A DNA stretch of 64,000 nucleotides, from contig CP054190.1 in NCBI GenBank assembly GCA_015709575.1, positions 2,664,616 to 2,728,615 on the forward strand, given 5' to 3'. This document shows positions 17,658 through 27,400 of the stretch, one piece after another. The notes under the pieces are model-generated. The model made no database searches. It was given only the letters and a program-made list of their open reading frames with translations, and was not told the origin of the DNA. The position numbers were made by a program, and so were the translations under genes. The stretch is from Planctomycetia bacterium (GTDB lineage Bacteria > Planctomycetota > Phycisphaerae > UBA1845 > Fen-1342). Within the stretch, counting starts at the first letter, position 1. Each line of letters begins with the position of its first letter.

Positions 17658-19247
17658 ATGGCCGCACGCATTCCGGCGCTGATTCTGGCGACGACGCTGC
17701 TTGCCACGGCGACCGGCCAGACCTCGCCCGGCCTATCAATGAAGCCGATCCGCGAAGACGAATGGACCCGTGACGCGGCCGCGCACCTGCTGCGCCGGGC
17801 CGCGTTCGGCGGCACACCCGAGCAGATCGAGCGGCTGCATCTGGGCGGGATGGACGCGGCGGTTTCGTCGCTGCTGAGTCACAGCACGGATGAATACAAG
17901 CCGCCGCAGCCCGCGATCGATCCGATTCTGAACGAGCCGCCCGACCGGGCGGCCCTGCGCGTGATGACCGACGAGGAGCGCCGCGAGCAGCAGCAGAAGC
18001 GCCAGATGGCGGAGCGCCGCTCCATCGAGGAGGTCCGCCTGTGGTGGCTCGACCGCTTGGCACACTCGCCTTTCCCGGCGGAGGAAAAGCTCGTTCTGTT
18101 CTGGCACGGGCACTTCACCAGCGGCGTCCGCGAGGTCCGCAACGCGATTTACATGAAAGAACAGAATGAAATGTTCCGCAGCAAGGCGCTGGGGAACTTC
18201 CGAGACCTGCTGATCGCCGTCAGCAAGGATCGGGCGATGCTGGTGTATCTCGACAACGCCCGCAACGTGAAGCGCTCGCCGAATGAGAACTACGCCCGCG
18301 AACTGCTGGAGCTGTTCACACTCGGCCTCGGAAACTATACCGAGAACGACGTGAAGGCCGCCGCCCGCGCGTTCACCGGTTGGGGCTTTGACCAGGACGG
18401 CTTTCTATTCCGTCGCGATCAGCACGATTTTGATGAAAAGACCTTCCTCGGCCGAAGGGGTCGCTGGGACGGCGGCGAGATCATTGACATTCTGCTCACG
18501 AAGAACGAATGCTCGCAGTTCCTCGCACGCAAGCTGCTGGGCTTTTACGTCCGCCCCGATCCGCCCCGCTCGCTCGTCAACGCCTTCGCGGCAGTGATCC
18601 GTCGCAACAAGTACGACATTCGCGCTTCGCTCGACGTACTGTTCCGCAGCCAGGCTTTCTACCACGCCGACTCGCGCGGTTGCCTGATCAAAAGCCCGAC
18701 CGAACTGCTGATCGGCGCCGTCCGGCAGTTCGAGCTGCCGCTGGTGGACCTGCTCGGCGCTGAACGCGCACTGGCGGGCATGGGGCAGGAGCTGATGCAG
18801 CCACCCAACGTGAAAGGCTGGGACGGCGGCGAAAAGTGGATCAACACGGCCACGCTGTTCGCCCGCTACAACGTCGTTTCGTCGCTGCTGCGCGGCGAGA
18901 CCAGTGCCGGCGGGCGGCGCTTCCGTGCGCAGGCCGGCAGGGACAACGACGAGGAGGCCGGCTCGATGATGGCCATGACCGCCCGCTCGCGCATGGCCGC
19001 CGGCACGCCGACCGCGTATGACCCCCTCCAGGCGCTCCGCGGCGCGGCCACGACGCCGGAGGACATCGTCGATTTCTTCACCCGCCACCTTCTGGCAACG
19101 CCGCTGCCGTCGATCAAGCGCGAGCAACTGATCGACTATGTGCGCGGGCCGGGCGGGAGTTTCTCGCCCTCGGCGCGCGACACCGCCGAGCGCATTCGAA
19201 CCCTGGTGCAGTTGCTGACCGCGACGCCCGAGTACCAGTTGAACTGA
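17658..19247 (+). CDS. DUF1800 family exported protein
   Basis: 529 aa. The ATG has GGGAGA at 6-base spacing. It starts with a signal peptide (AARIPALILATTLLATATGQ), then the DUF1800 hallmark AAHLLRRAAFGGTPEQIERL near residue 40 and, further on, EKLVLFWHGHFTS, NENYARELLELFTLGLGNYTENDVKAAARAFTGW and PPNVKGWDGGEKWI. DUF1800 proteins have no proven activity. They nearly always pair with a DUF1501 protein, here 63 bases downstream, and are abundant in planctomycetes. Probably envelope or periplasmic. The in-frame extension upstream of this ATG shows no family similarity. Confidence 0.9.
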   Translation: MAARIPALILATTLLATATGQTSPGLSMKPIREDEWTRDAAAHLLRRAAFGGTPEQIERLHLGGMDAAVSSLLSHSTDEYKPPQPAIDPILNEPPDRAALRVMTDEERREQQQKRQMAERRSIEEVRLWWLDRLAHSPFPAEEKLVLFWHGHFTSGVREVRNAIYMKEQNEMFRSKALGNFRDLLIAVSKDRAMLVYLDNARNVKRSPNENYARELLELFTLGLGNYTENDVKAAARAFTGWGFDQDGFLFRRDQHDFDEKTFLGRRGRWDGGEIIDILLTKNECSQFLARKLLGFYVRPDPPRSLVNAFAAVIRRNKYDIRASLDVLFRSQAFYHADSRGCLIKSPTELLIGAVRQFELPLVDLLGAERALAGMGQELMQPPNVKGWDGGEKWINTATLFARYNVVSSLLRGETSAGGRRFRAQAGRDNDEEAGSMMAMTARSRMAAGTPTAYDPLQALRGAATTPEDIVDFFTRHLLATPLPSIKREQLIDYVRGPGGSFSPSARDTAERIRTLVQLLTATPEYQLN

Positions 19248-19310
19248 ACCGTCCGAAGCCGGCGTGCACCGGTGCTTCGCCGAGCCGCCCGAATCCCATG
19301 AGGTCGTCCC

Positions 19311-20588
19311 ATGACCAACGAGCCACTCTTCACCTCCCGCCGCGACTTTCTGAGCGGGTCGCTGACATTTCTCTCCGCCGCGACCACTCTGCCGCTGTTC
19401 CTCGGTCGCACGGCGCGCGTGCTCGCGGGCGATGAGCCGGCAGCGCAGCGCGACGACGCCTCGCGCATCCTGGTGGTCGTGCAGTTGGCCGGTGGAAACG
19501 ACGGCCTGAATACCATCATCCCCTACACGATGGACGAGTATTACAAGGCCCGCCGCACACTGGCCGTGCCGAAGGCGGACGTGCTGAAACTGGAACAGAA
19601 CGTCGGGTTGAACCCCGCCGCCGAGGGGCTCAAGTCGCTCTATGACGACGGGCTGATGGCGGTCGTGCAGGGCGTCGGCTATCCGAACCCCAACCGCAGC
19701 CATTTTCAGAGCATGGACATCTGGCACAGCGCCGATCCCGAGCTGCGCCGGCACAGCGGCTGGCTGGGGCGTTACTTCGATTCCTGCTGCCCCGGCAGCG
19801 ACCCCGGCCCGGAGCCGATCGCCGGCGTCGCCATGATGAAGGAAGCCCCGCCCGCCATGTACGGCGACGACTTCATGCCGCTGGCCTTCGACGACATCAG
19901 CGCCCTCTCGTGGCGCGGAAACCCGCGCGACTCCCGCGCGGCCGAGACCTTTCGCAAGCTCAACAACATCGACGGCGATCTGCCCCCCGGCGGGCACGAG
20001 ATGGCTCAATACCTGCAGCGCGCCGCGCTCAAGGCGCAGGTCGGCGCCGACAACATCCGCGCCGCGGTCGGTCGTTCGCTTCCGGCGCGCCGTCGCGGGG
20101 GGCGCGGCGGCGAGCTTGGCCGCCAACTCGACGTGGTCGCGCGGATGATCGCCGCCGACCTGCCGACGCGCGTGTATTACGTCTCGATGGGCGGCTTCGA
20201 CACGCACACCGGCCAGGCCGGTCGCCATCGCCAACTGCTCACACAATTCGGCGAGGCCATGAACGATTTCGTCCGCACGCTGGCGGAGAACAAGCTGCTG
20301 GATCGCGTGCTGGTGCTCACCTTCTCCGAGTTCGGGCGGCGCGTGCAGGAAAACGCCAGCGGCGGCACCGACCACGGCGAGGCCGCCCCGATGTTCCTCT
20401 TCGGCTCCGCCGTGCGGCCCGGCGTGCATGAGAAGCACCCCAGCCTCGCCAGCCTGCACCGCGGCGACCTCTCGTACGGCGTCGACTTCCGCCGTGTATA
20501 CGCCACGGTGCTGCGCCAGTGGCTCAAGGCCGCTCCGGAAAAAGTGATCGGCGGCGGATTCCAGCCGATGAAGCTGCTCAAGGTCTAG
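19311..20588 (+). CDS. DUF1501 family Tat-exported protein
   Basis: 425 aa. A GAGGT site precedes the ATG. The twin-arginine signal SRRDFLSGS with a hydrophobic stretch to ~35 predicts folded export, matching the tatA gene in this window. The body is DUF1501, an alkaline-phosphatase-superfamily-like fold: VVQLAGGNDGLNTIIPY, SHFQSMDIWHSA, SMGGFDTHTGQ, LTFSEFGRRVQENASGGTDHG. The Asp/His residues in the last two motifs may bind metal. It pairs with the DUF1800 gene upstream and forms one operon. The stop shares a CTAG with the convergent flavin reductase stop. Confidence 0.9.
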   Translation: MTNEPLFTSRRDFLSGSLTFLSAATTLPLFLGRTARVLAGDEPAAQRDDASRILVVVQLAGGNDGLNTIIPYTMDEYYKARRTLAVPKADVLKLEQNVGLNPAAEGLKSLYDDGLMAVVQGVGYPNPNRSHFQSMDIWHSADPELRRHSGWLGRYFDSCCPGSDPGPEPIAGVAMMKEAPPAMYGDDFMPLAFDDISALSWRGNPRDSRAAETFRKLNNIDGDLPPGGHEMAQYLQRAALKAQVGADNIRAAVGRSLPARRRGGRGGELGRQLDVVARMIAADLPTRVYYVSMGGFDTHTGQAGRHRQLLTQFGEAMNDFVRTLAENKLLDRVLVLTFSEFGRRVQENASGGTDHGEAAPMFLFGSAVRPGVHEKHPSLASLHRGDLSYGVDFRRVYATVLRQWLKAAPEKVIGGGFQPMKLLKV

Positions 20589-21211
20589 GCGCCCGGCACA
20601 GGCGGGATCTCCAGTTCATACGGCTCAGCGGCATCGGCGTACCACTTGCCCCCCAGCCGTCCCACCGTGCGCAGGCGGAGCGGATCGCATGCCCCGTCCG
20701 CTCCGATCAGCTCGTCGGCCACGTGAATCGCGACGATGTTCCCCAGGATCATGCGCGCGCTGCCCGGTCCCTCACCAATCGAAATGACGTCGCGCAGCGT
20801 GCATTCCATGTTCACCGGCGATTCGGCCACGCACATCGCCCTCACCCGCGCCGCCGGCCGGGGCGTCAGCCCGCTGAACTCAAACTCGCTCGCCCCGGAG
20901 GGCAGCTCCGCCGCGCACGCCACCATCGGCCGGGCGATCGTCGGAACCACCGTTGCGACGACGAATTCGCGTGTCTCCATGATGTTGGCGTACGTGTCTT
21001 TCGGCCGGCGGTCGCGATGCAGCCCGGTCGAAACCATCACCACCGGCGGATTGGCGCACACCATGTTGTAAAAGCTGTACGGCGCCAGGTTCAGCGACCC
21101 ATCGGCGGCGCGGCTCGACACCAGCGCGATCGGGCGCGGGTTGATGAAGCTCACGCACAGGCGATAGACGTCCCGCCAGTGCTGCCCGGTACTTGCAAGT
21201 TCGATCAGCAC
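20585..21211 (-). CDS. Flavin reductase-like FMN-binding protein
   Basis: 208 aa from a GTG at 21211. That start is supported by GGAGG 5 bases upstream; earlier in-frame codons lack a ribosome site and similarity. The protein has the split-barrel FMN-binding fold of the flavin reductase family: SFINPRPIALVSSRAADGSLNLAPYSFYN, ANPPVVMVSTG, KDTYANI. Members reduce free flavin with NAD(P)H or serve as the flavin component of two-component monooxygenases; no partner oxygenase is nearby. A terminator at 21272-21316 separates it from frr upstream. Confidence 0.85.
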   Translation of the reverse strand: MLIELASTGQHWRDVYRLCVSFINPRPIALVSSRAADGSLNLAPYSFYNMVCANPPVVMVSTGLHRDRRPKDTYANIMETREFVVATVVPTIARPMVACAAELPSGASEFEFSGLTPRPAARVRAMCVAESPVNMECTLRDVISIGEGPGSARMILGNIVAIHVADELIGADGACDPLRLRTVGRLGGKWYADAAEPYELEIPPVPGA

Positions 21212-21271
21212 GCACGCCTCCGAGGCGATGCACCGACGCCGCCGCGGATTCGCGCGTTTCGTCGGCGCAAG

Positions 21272-21316
21272 AAAAAAGATGGAAGGTCTAGCCGTGGCGC
21301 GGGTGGACCTTCCATC
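21272..21316 (-). terminator. Rho-independent terminator of frr
   Basis: An 11-bp perfect inverted repeat (GATGGAAGGTC at 21278-21288 and GACCTTCCATC at 21306-21316) has a 17-base loop. On the minus strand the stem is followed by a run of six T (21277-21272). It lies 169 bases after the frr stop and 61 bases before the flavin reductase start. It should end the frr transcript and make the reductase a separate unit. Confidence 0.8.
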
Positions 21317-21484
21317 TGTCGTTCGCGATGCGTCGCACCGCGTTCTGTTTCGCCGCACGACAATTAAGCCGCCGCGCGTCGCTGTTAAGAATCAATGTAC
21401 CAATCGCGCTCGCGTTTCGCACTAGCGCCGACAAAAATTTTCGCGTCGCGCCGCCCCGCGCCTCCCGCGCGGCGCCGAGCCGCG

Positions 21485-22051
21485 TCAGACCTCCATGATT
21501 TCCTTCGTCTTGTCCGTGACGAGCTGATCGATTTTGCTTACGTACTCATCGGTCAGCTTCTGCACCTGCTCCTGGCTGCGCTCGGCGTCATCCTCGGTCA
21601 CGGCCTTGGCTTTCTGGGCGGCGTCAATCGCCTTGTTCGCGTCGCGCCGCAGGTTCCGCACCGCGACTTTCTGCGCCTCGGCAGCCTTGCTCACCTGCGT
21701 CACCAGCTGGTTGCGACGCTCCCCCGACAGCGGCGGCACCGGCAGGCGAATCACCTTGCCGTCGTTCTGCGGATTGATGCCGATCCCGCTTTTCTCAATT
21801 CCCCGCTGGATGTCCTTGAGCGTCGAGGGATCGAACGGCTTGACGACAATCACGTTTCCTTCAGCCACGCCCACGTTCGCCAGCTCGCGCAGCGCCATCG
21901 TCGAGCCGTAGGACTCCACCTCGACCCGCAGCCCGTCCACCAGCCCCGGCGACGCCCGCCCGGTCCGAACGCCGCGAAACTCGGCCTTTAGGAACTCCAG
22001 CGCCTTGTCCATCCCCTCTTCCGCCGCAAACAGAATTTCATCCAGCGCCAT
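21485..22051 (-). CDS. frr: Ribosome recycling factor
   Basis: 188 aa. Acts with EF-G to split post-termination ribosomes. Typical features are the N-terminal helix MDKALEFLKAEFRGVRTGRASPGLVDGL, VKPFDPSTLKDIQRGIEKS, NPQNDGKVIRLPVPPLSGERR and the long C-terminal helix ending in DKTKEIMEV. Length is normal. AAGGA precedes the ATG at 7 bases. The usual partners tsf and pyrH are not directly upstream: the divergent ispE follows instead. frr therefore has its own promoter here. Confidence 0.97.
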   Translation of the reverse strand: MALDEILFAAEEGMDKALEFLKAEFRGVRTGRASPGLVDGLRVEVESYGSTMALRELANVGVAEGNVIVVKPFDPSTLKDIQRGIEKSGIGINPQNDGKVIRLPVPPLSGERRNQLVTQVSKAAEAQKVAVRNLRRDANKAIDAAQKAKAVTEDDAERSQEQVQKLTDEYVSKIDQLVTDKTKEIMEV

Positions 22052-22228
22052 GGGCCATCCTTGTATATCGGTGCGGCGGCTCTCGCGCCGCGTTCCGCAG
22101 AATAGCCGTCCGCAGCAGGCTGCTCAAGGAACCGCATCCCATTCGCGGATGCGAACCGCTGCGGCCAACAGACCGTAGGGCGTACGAACGAACCGTCGCC
22201 ACCCTTGACCGCCCGCTCCGGACGCCCG

Positions 22229-23143
22229 ATGCTCGCCTCGATGGCCCGCGCTCTGACCATTCGCGCCTCCGCCAAAATCAACCTCGCGCTGCGCGTCTTC
22301 CCACCGCGCGCGGACGGATATCACCCGGTCGATTCCCTGACGGCGATCATCGGCCTGCACGATGAACTGCGGATCAGCCGCCGCGACGATGACGCGCTAC
22401 GGCTCAGTTGCGACGACCCCGCCCTGCCGACCGATTCCTCGAACCTCGTGCTCCGCGCAGCCAGCGGCCTGCGATCGGCGCTGCGCGACCGCGCTTCGTC
22501 AATCCGTGCTCTCCCCCGCCTTTCAGCCGCCGGATTCGATATTCATCTTGCCAAGCGCATTCCCGCCGGCGCGGGCCTGGGTGGAGGTAGCGCCGACGCC
22601 GCGGCAACGTTGCGCGCCTGCAACACCCTGCTCGGTCATCCGCTCTCGGGCGAACAGCTCAACGCCGTCGCCGCCTCGCTCGGCAGCGACGTGCCGCTGT
22701 TCCTGCACGGGACGATCAGTCGCATCAGCGGACGTGGCGAAATCGTGGCCGCCGTTCGTGAGTCCTGGGCGGCGTGGATCGTGCTGATTCTGCCACCGCT
22801 GCAGTGCGCCACGCCGGCCGTCTATCGTGCGTTTGACGCGCTGCCCCCGCCCCCCAGTCGCCCGTCGATCGAGTCGCTCATCGCCGCGCTGGATCACCCT
22901 GACGCGCTCATGCCAATGCTGTTCAATGACCTCGAGCCTGCCGCGACCCGGGTGTGTCCACCGCTGGGCGATCTCGCGGCGCAGATTCGCGAGGCCACTG
23001 GCGTCGCCATCTGCATGAGCGGCTCGGGCGCCGCCTATTTTCGCATCTTTCGCGACGAGCGTGCAGCGCGCGAATTCGCCGAGCGCAGCGCGCGGGCCGC
23101 CGCCGTCCGCTGCGAAGTGTGCCCGGCAGGACCGGTCGACTGA
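22229..23143 (+). CDS. ispE: 4-diphosphocytidyl-2-C-methylerythritol kinase IspE
   Basis: About 304 aa. A GHMP kinase phosphorylating CDP-methylerythritol in the MEP isoprenoid pathway. Signatures are SAKINLALRVFPPRADGYHPVDS near the start, the ATP loop PAGAGLGGGSADAAATL and the C-terminal CMSGSGAAYF. Starts at ATG 22229 or 22241 are both possible and neither has a strong ribosome site; a TTG at 22205 is less likely. Divergent from frr. Confidence 0.93.
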   Translation: MLASMARALTIRASAKINLALRVFPPRADGYHPVDSLTAIIGLHDELRISRRDDDALRLSCDDPALPTDSSNLVLRAASGLRSALRDRASSIRALPRLSAAGFDIHLAKRIPAGAGLGGGSADAAATLRACNTLLGHPLSGEQLNAVAASLGSDVPLFLHGTISRISGRGEIVAAVRESWAAWIVLILPPLQCATPAVYRAFDALPPPPSRPSIESLIAALDHPDALMPMLFNDLEPAATRVCPPLGDLAAQIREATGVAICMSGSGAAYFRIFRDERAAREFAERSARAAAVRCEVCPAGPVD

Positions 23144-23167
23144 ACCGACCAATGGCCGCTCGGGGGC

Positions 23168-24334
23168 TCAACCCCGGCGCATGTCCTCGATCAGAATGTC
23201 CGCGATCTCCGGGCGCGTGAATTCCACCGGCGGGCGCTCGCCTCGCGCCAGCATCTCCCGCACCGCCGTCCCCGAGAGCGACACCCGATCCTCCGCGGCG
23301 CTGTTCGTGGTCTTCTCCGTCGCCATGCTGCCGGACTTGCGGCACCAGAAGCTGTTCTCGAATCGCAGCGGAGTAATGCCGATCTCCGCCGGCTCGAATT
23401 TGTCGAATATCTTTTGCGCGTCGTAGGTGCCGTAGTAATTCCCGACGCCGGCATGGTCGCGGCCAACGATGAAGTGCGTGCAGCCGTAGTTCTTCCGGAT
23501 CAGCGCATGCAGCACCGCCTCGCGCGGGCCGGCGTAGCGCATCGCCGCAGGCCACACCGCCAGCATCGCGCTGCGGGCGCTGTAATAATTCGACAGCAGC
23601 GCCTCGTAGCAGCGCATCCGCGTATCCGCCGGAATGTCCCCCTTCTGCGTCTGCCCCACCAGCGGGTGTACCATCAGCCCATCACAGATTTCCAGCGCGC
23701 ACTTGGTGATGTACTCGTGCGCCCGGTGAATCGGGTTCCGCGTCTGGAACGCCACTACCGATCGCCAGCCACGCTCCGCAAACGCCGTCCGCGTCTGCGC
23801 CGGCGTCATCCGGTACGAACCGAACGCCGGCTCGTGCCGCGGCGTCAACACGTGCAGCGGACCGCTCAGGCAAACGTCCCCCTGCGACATCGTCACCGCC
23901 ACCCCTGGGTGGGCTGCGTCGCGCGTCCGATAGACCGCTTCGCACTCCAGCGCCTTGTCATGCCGGTACTTCTCCTCGACCTGCATCACCGCCAGCGTGC
24001 GGTCCTGTTCATCCGTCAGCGCCACCCGCGAGCCGAACGGAATGCGCTCCGCGGTCGCCGGGTCCACGCTGCACGTGATCGGCACGCTCCACGCCGCACC
24101 GTTCGCCAGCCGCATGTCCGTGCAAACGCCGTGGAAGTCCGGCTCGGACATGAACGTGCGCAGCGGGCTCATCGCCCCGACCGCCAGCAGCTCCAGATCG
24201 CATTGTTCGCGCTCCGGCAACACAACCCGCGGCATTTTCAGCGCGTCCTGCGCCAGGCTGCGCCGCGTCGCGTCACTGACCACCAGGCTCACCAGCTCGC
24301 CGCCGTGCGGCGGAATCAACCCGCGCTCGCCCAT
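23168..24334 (-). CDS. sat: Sulfate adenylyltransferase (ATP sulfurylase)
   Basis: 388 aa, single-domain Sat/MET3-type enzyme making APS from ATP and sulfate. Conserved motifs are AFQTRNPIHRAHE (the HXXH-containing catalytic loop), IVGRDHAGVGNYYG and SLSGTAVREMLARGE. A good AAGGAG site lies 6 bases before the ATG. No APS kinase or reductase is adjacent, so whether it works in assimilation or dissimilation cannot be decided here; no dissimilatory aprAB or dsr genes are present. Confidence 0.95.
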   Translation of the reverse strand: MGERGLIPPHGGELVSLVVSDATRRSLAQDALKMPRVVLPEREQCDLELLAVGAMSPLRTFMSEPDFHGVCTDMRLANGAAWSVPITCSVDPATAERIPFGSRVALTDEQDRTLAVMQVEEKYRHDKALECEAVYRTRDAAHPGVAVTMSQGDVCLSGPLHVLTPRHEPAFGSYRMTPAQTRTAFAERGWRSVVAFQTRNPIHRAHEYITKCALEICDGLMVHPLVGQTQKGDIPADTRMRCYEALLSNYYSARSAMLAVWPAAMRYAGPREAVLHALIRKNYGCTHFIVGRDHAGVGNYYGTYDAQKIFDKFEPAEIGITPLRFENSFWCRKSGSMATEKTTNSAAEDRVSLSGTAVREMLARGERPPVEFTRPEIADILIEDMRRG

Positions 24335-24488
24335 TTTCCGCTCCTTGCCCGCCCGAGGCGGGGGAATGACCGATCGGGCATTCTACGGCCGAGCCAGCCG
24401 CCCATGGGGAGCGTTCGGCGCAGCGCAGCGGGCTTCGATTAGAGTATCCGCCGCGCTGCGGAACCCCCCGCCGCGCGATGGAGGCATG

Positions 24489-27400
24489 ATGAGCAGCGGC
24501 GGCGCCTACGATCCTCGGCAAGTCGAACCGGCGATGTACGAGTTGTGGGAGCGCTCCGGCGCATTCGATGCCGACCCCGATCCCGCGCGCCAGCCCTTCA
24601 CCGTCATGATGCCCCCGCCGAACGTCACCGGGGCGCTGCACCTGGGCCACGCCATGTACACGGTGCAGGATCTGATCACCCGCTATCGGCGGATGTGCGG
24701 CGACAACGCCCTGTACCTCCCTGGCACCGACCACGCCGGCATCGCGACGCAGGCGGTGGTCGAGCGCCGGCTGCGCGAGGAAGAAGGCCTGACCCGCAAG
24801 GAACTGGGCCGCGAAGGCCTCGTCGAGCGCATCTGGCAGTGGAAGGAGGAGTACGGCGCCCGAATTCTCTCTCAGCTTCGGCGCATCGGCTGCTCCTCGG
24901 ATTGGCGGCGCACGCGCTTCACGCTGGACGCGACCTGCGCGCGGGCCGTGTACCACGTGTTTCACCGGCTCTATCGCGACGGCCTGATCTTCCGCGGGCC
25001 GCGCATGGTGAACTGGGACACGCAGCTCCAGACCGCCGTCGCCGACGACGAGATCAACTACGAAACGGTGAAAGGCTCGCTCTGGCACATCCGCTACCCG
25101 ATCGAGGGCCGCCCCGACGATTGGCGTCAACCGCCGCCGGCCGCCGAAGGCACGCAAGACGCGCAGATTCCGGCAGTAGCAGCGCCGGTGGATGCGCCGG
25201 CCGCGGACCCGCGCCGCGGTCAGGACTATCTCGTCGTCGCGACCACCCGCCCGGAAACGATGCTGGGCGACACCGCGGTGGCGGTGCACCCGGAGGATGA
25301 GCGCTACCGCCACCTGATCGGGCGCTATGTGATCCTGCCGCTGATGAATCGGCGCATCCCGATCATCGCGGACCCGATCCTCGTCAGCCGCGAGTTCGGC
25401 ACCGGCTGTGTCAAGGTGACGCCCGCTCACGATCCCAACGACTACGAGTGTGGCAAGCGCCATAGCCTTGTGTTCATCAATATTCTCACGCCCGACGGAT
25501 TCATGAATTCATCCGCCGGCGGACAGGCGGATGACGCCGCCCGCGCCAGCGGTTCCAGCGGCCCCTTCACGCCGGGTGTGCACGATTATCGCGGATTGTC
25601 GAAATCGGACGCCCGCAAGCGCGTCGTGGCGGATCTGGAGCGCCTCGGCTACCTGGAGCGCGTCGAGCCGTACGAAACGCAGGTCGGCCACTCCGACCGC
25701 AGCAAGTCGCCAATTGAGCCGATGATCAGCGAACAATGGTTCGTGCGCTGCGGCCCGCTGGCGGAGTTGGCGATGGAGGCGGTGCGCGACGGCCGCGTGC
25801 GCTTCTACCCGTCGCGATACGCCAAGGGCTATCTCGACTGGCTTTCGGAGAAGCGCGACTGGTGCATCAGCCGGCAGTTGTGGTGGGGCCACCGCATTCC
25901 GGTGTGGTCGCGGGAAATGCCGCTGTCGGACCTGCTCTCGCCGTCCTCGGGCCAGACGCCGCTGCACGCGCTCACCGGCTGCACCAGCGTGATCCGGGTC
26001 GAGGAGATCGGCGGTACAGGCGAATGGCACGACGTGACCCGAGACAACGGCGTCGGCTTCGCCGCCTTGCGCGCTGCGCTCGCGGCAGGCGATCGGCGCG
26101 TGCGCGTGTCGATTTGCGCCCCGATGAATCCCACCGGCACTGACTGTCTCCCCGATGCCGCGGTGGAATGGGCGGAGCAAAACGGCTTTGAGCGCGATCC
26201 CGATGTGCTGGACACCTGGTTCAGCTCGGCCCTGTGGCCCTTCTCGACGCTAGGCTGGCCACACGTCGGCGACGCACCACCGCCGGGCCCGCAGGGCGAA
26301 GCGCCGCCGAACCGCGCGGACTTCGATTACTTCTTCCCGACGTCGGTTCTCTGCACTGCGCGCGACATCATTTCGCTCTGGGTGGCGCGAATGGTGATGC
26401 TGTCGCTGTACTTCACGCGGCGCGTCCCCTTCTCGCACGTCTACATCAACCCGACCATTCAGGACGGGCAGGGTCGCCGCATGTCCAAGTCGCTGGGCAA
26501 CGGCGTCGATCCGCTCGACTTGATCGACCTCTACGGCGCCGATGCGCTGCGCGTCACGCTGGCACAGCTCGCCGGCGACACCCAGGATCTGCGCATCCCG
26601 GTCGCGTATGCCTGTCCGCACTGCGCAGCATTGACGCCGCAGAGCAGCGTGGTGCCGCGCGGCAAGTTCCCGATCGACGTCAAGACGGCCGCGTGCAGCA
26701 GCTGCAAAGAGCGCTTCGCCACGGCGTGGGCCGACGCCGCCACGAAGGCCGAGTTGGGCGTCGCGCTGGATTCCTCCGAACGATTCGAGCAGGGCCGCAA
26801 CTTCTGCACCAAGCTTTGGCAGGCCGCAACCGGCTTCGTGATTCCGAACCTCGAAGCCGTCCCGCCCGATACCGCCCGCGCCACGCCGACGGTGCTCGAG
26901 GACCGCTGGCTGCTGTCGCGCCTCCGCGCGTGCATCGAGGAGGTCACGCAGCGCCTCGATCGCTATCAGTTCAGCGACGCAATGGGCCGTCTCTACGATT
27001 TCTTCTGGGCTGAATTCTGCGACTGGTACGTTGAGTTCGCCAAGCCGCGACTCAGCACCCGCAACGTGGACGGCGCAAGTTCGCCGCGCAGCGACGCCTC
27101 CGCGGCCGAAGCGCGCGCGGTGCTCTCATGGGGTCTGGACGTCACGCTGCGCATGCTGCACCCGGCCGGCCCGTTCATCACCGAGGCGCTTTGGCAGCGC
27201 CTCGGCGCCGTGCTGCCGCGGCGCGGCGCACCCGGGTGTCCGGCGGTGGAGGCAGCGCCGCTGCTCGTTCGCGCTCCGTGGCCCGGCTCGCCCGCAGCGG
27301 CCGCGGACGCCGGATCGCGCGATCCGGCCGCCGAACGAGAGATGGAAGAATTGCAAGGCGTCATTCGCGCGCTCCGCGACGTCCGGACACGGCTCAACGC

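Noticed and set aside
23955..24488. Upstream extension of the valS frame over sat
   Set aside because: Antisense to sat. The GGAGG-ATG at 24481-24491 followed by conserved ValRS sequence is the start.
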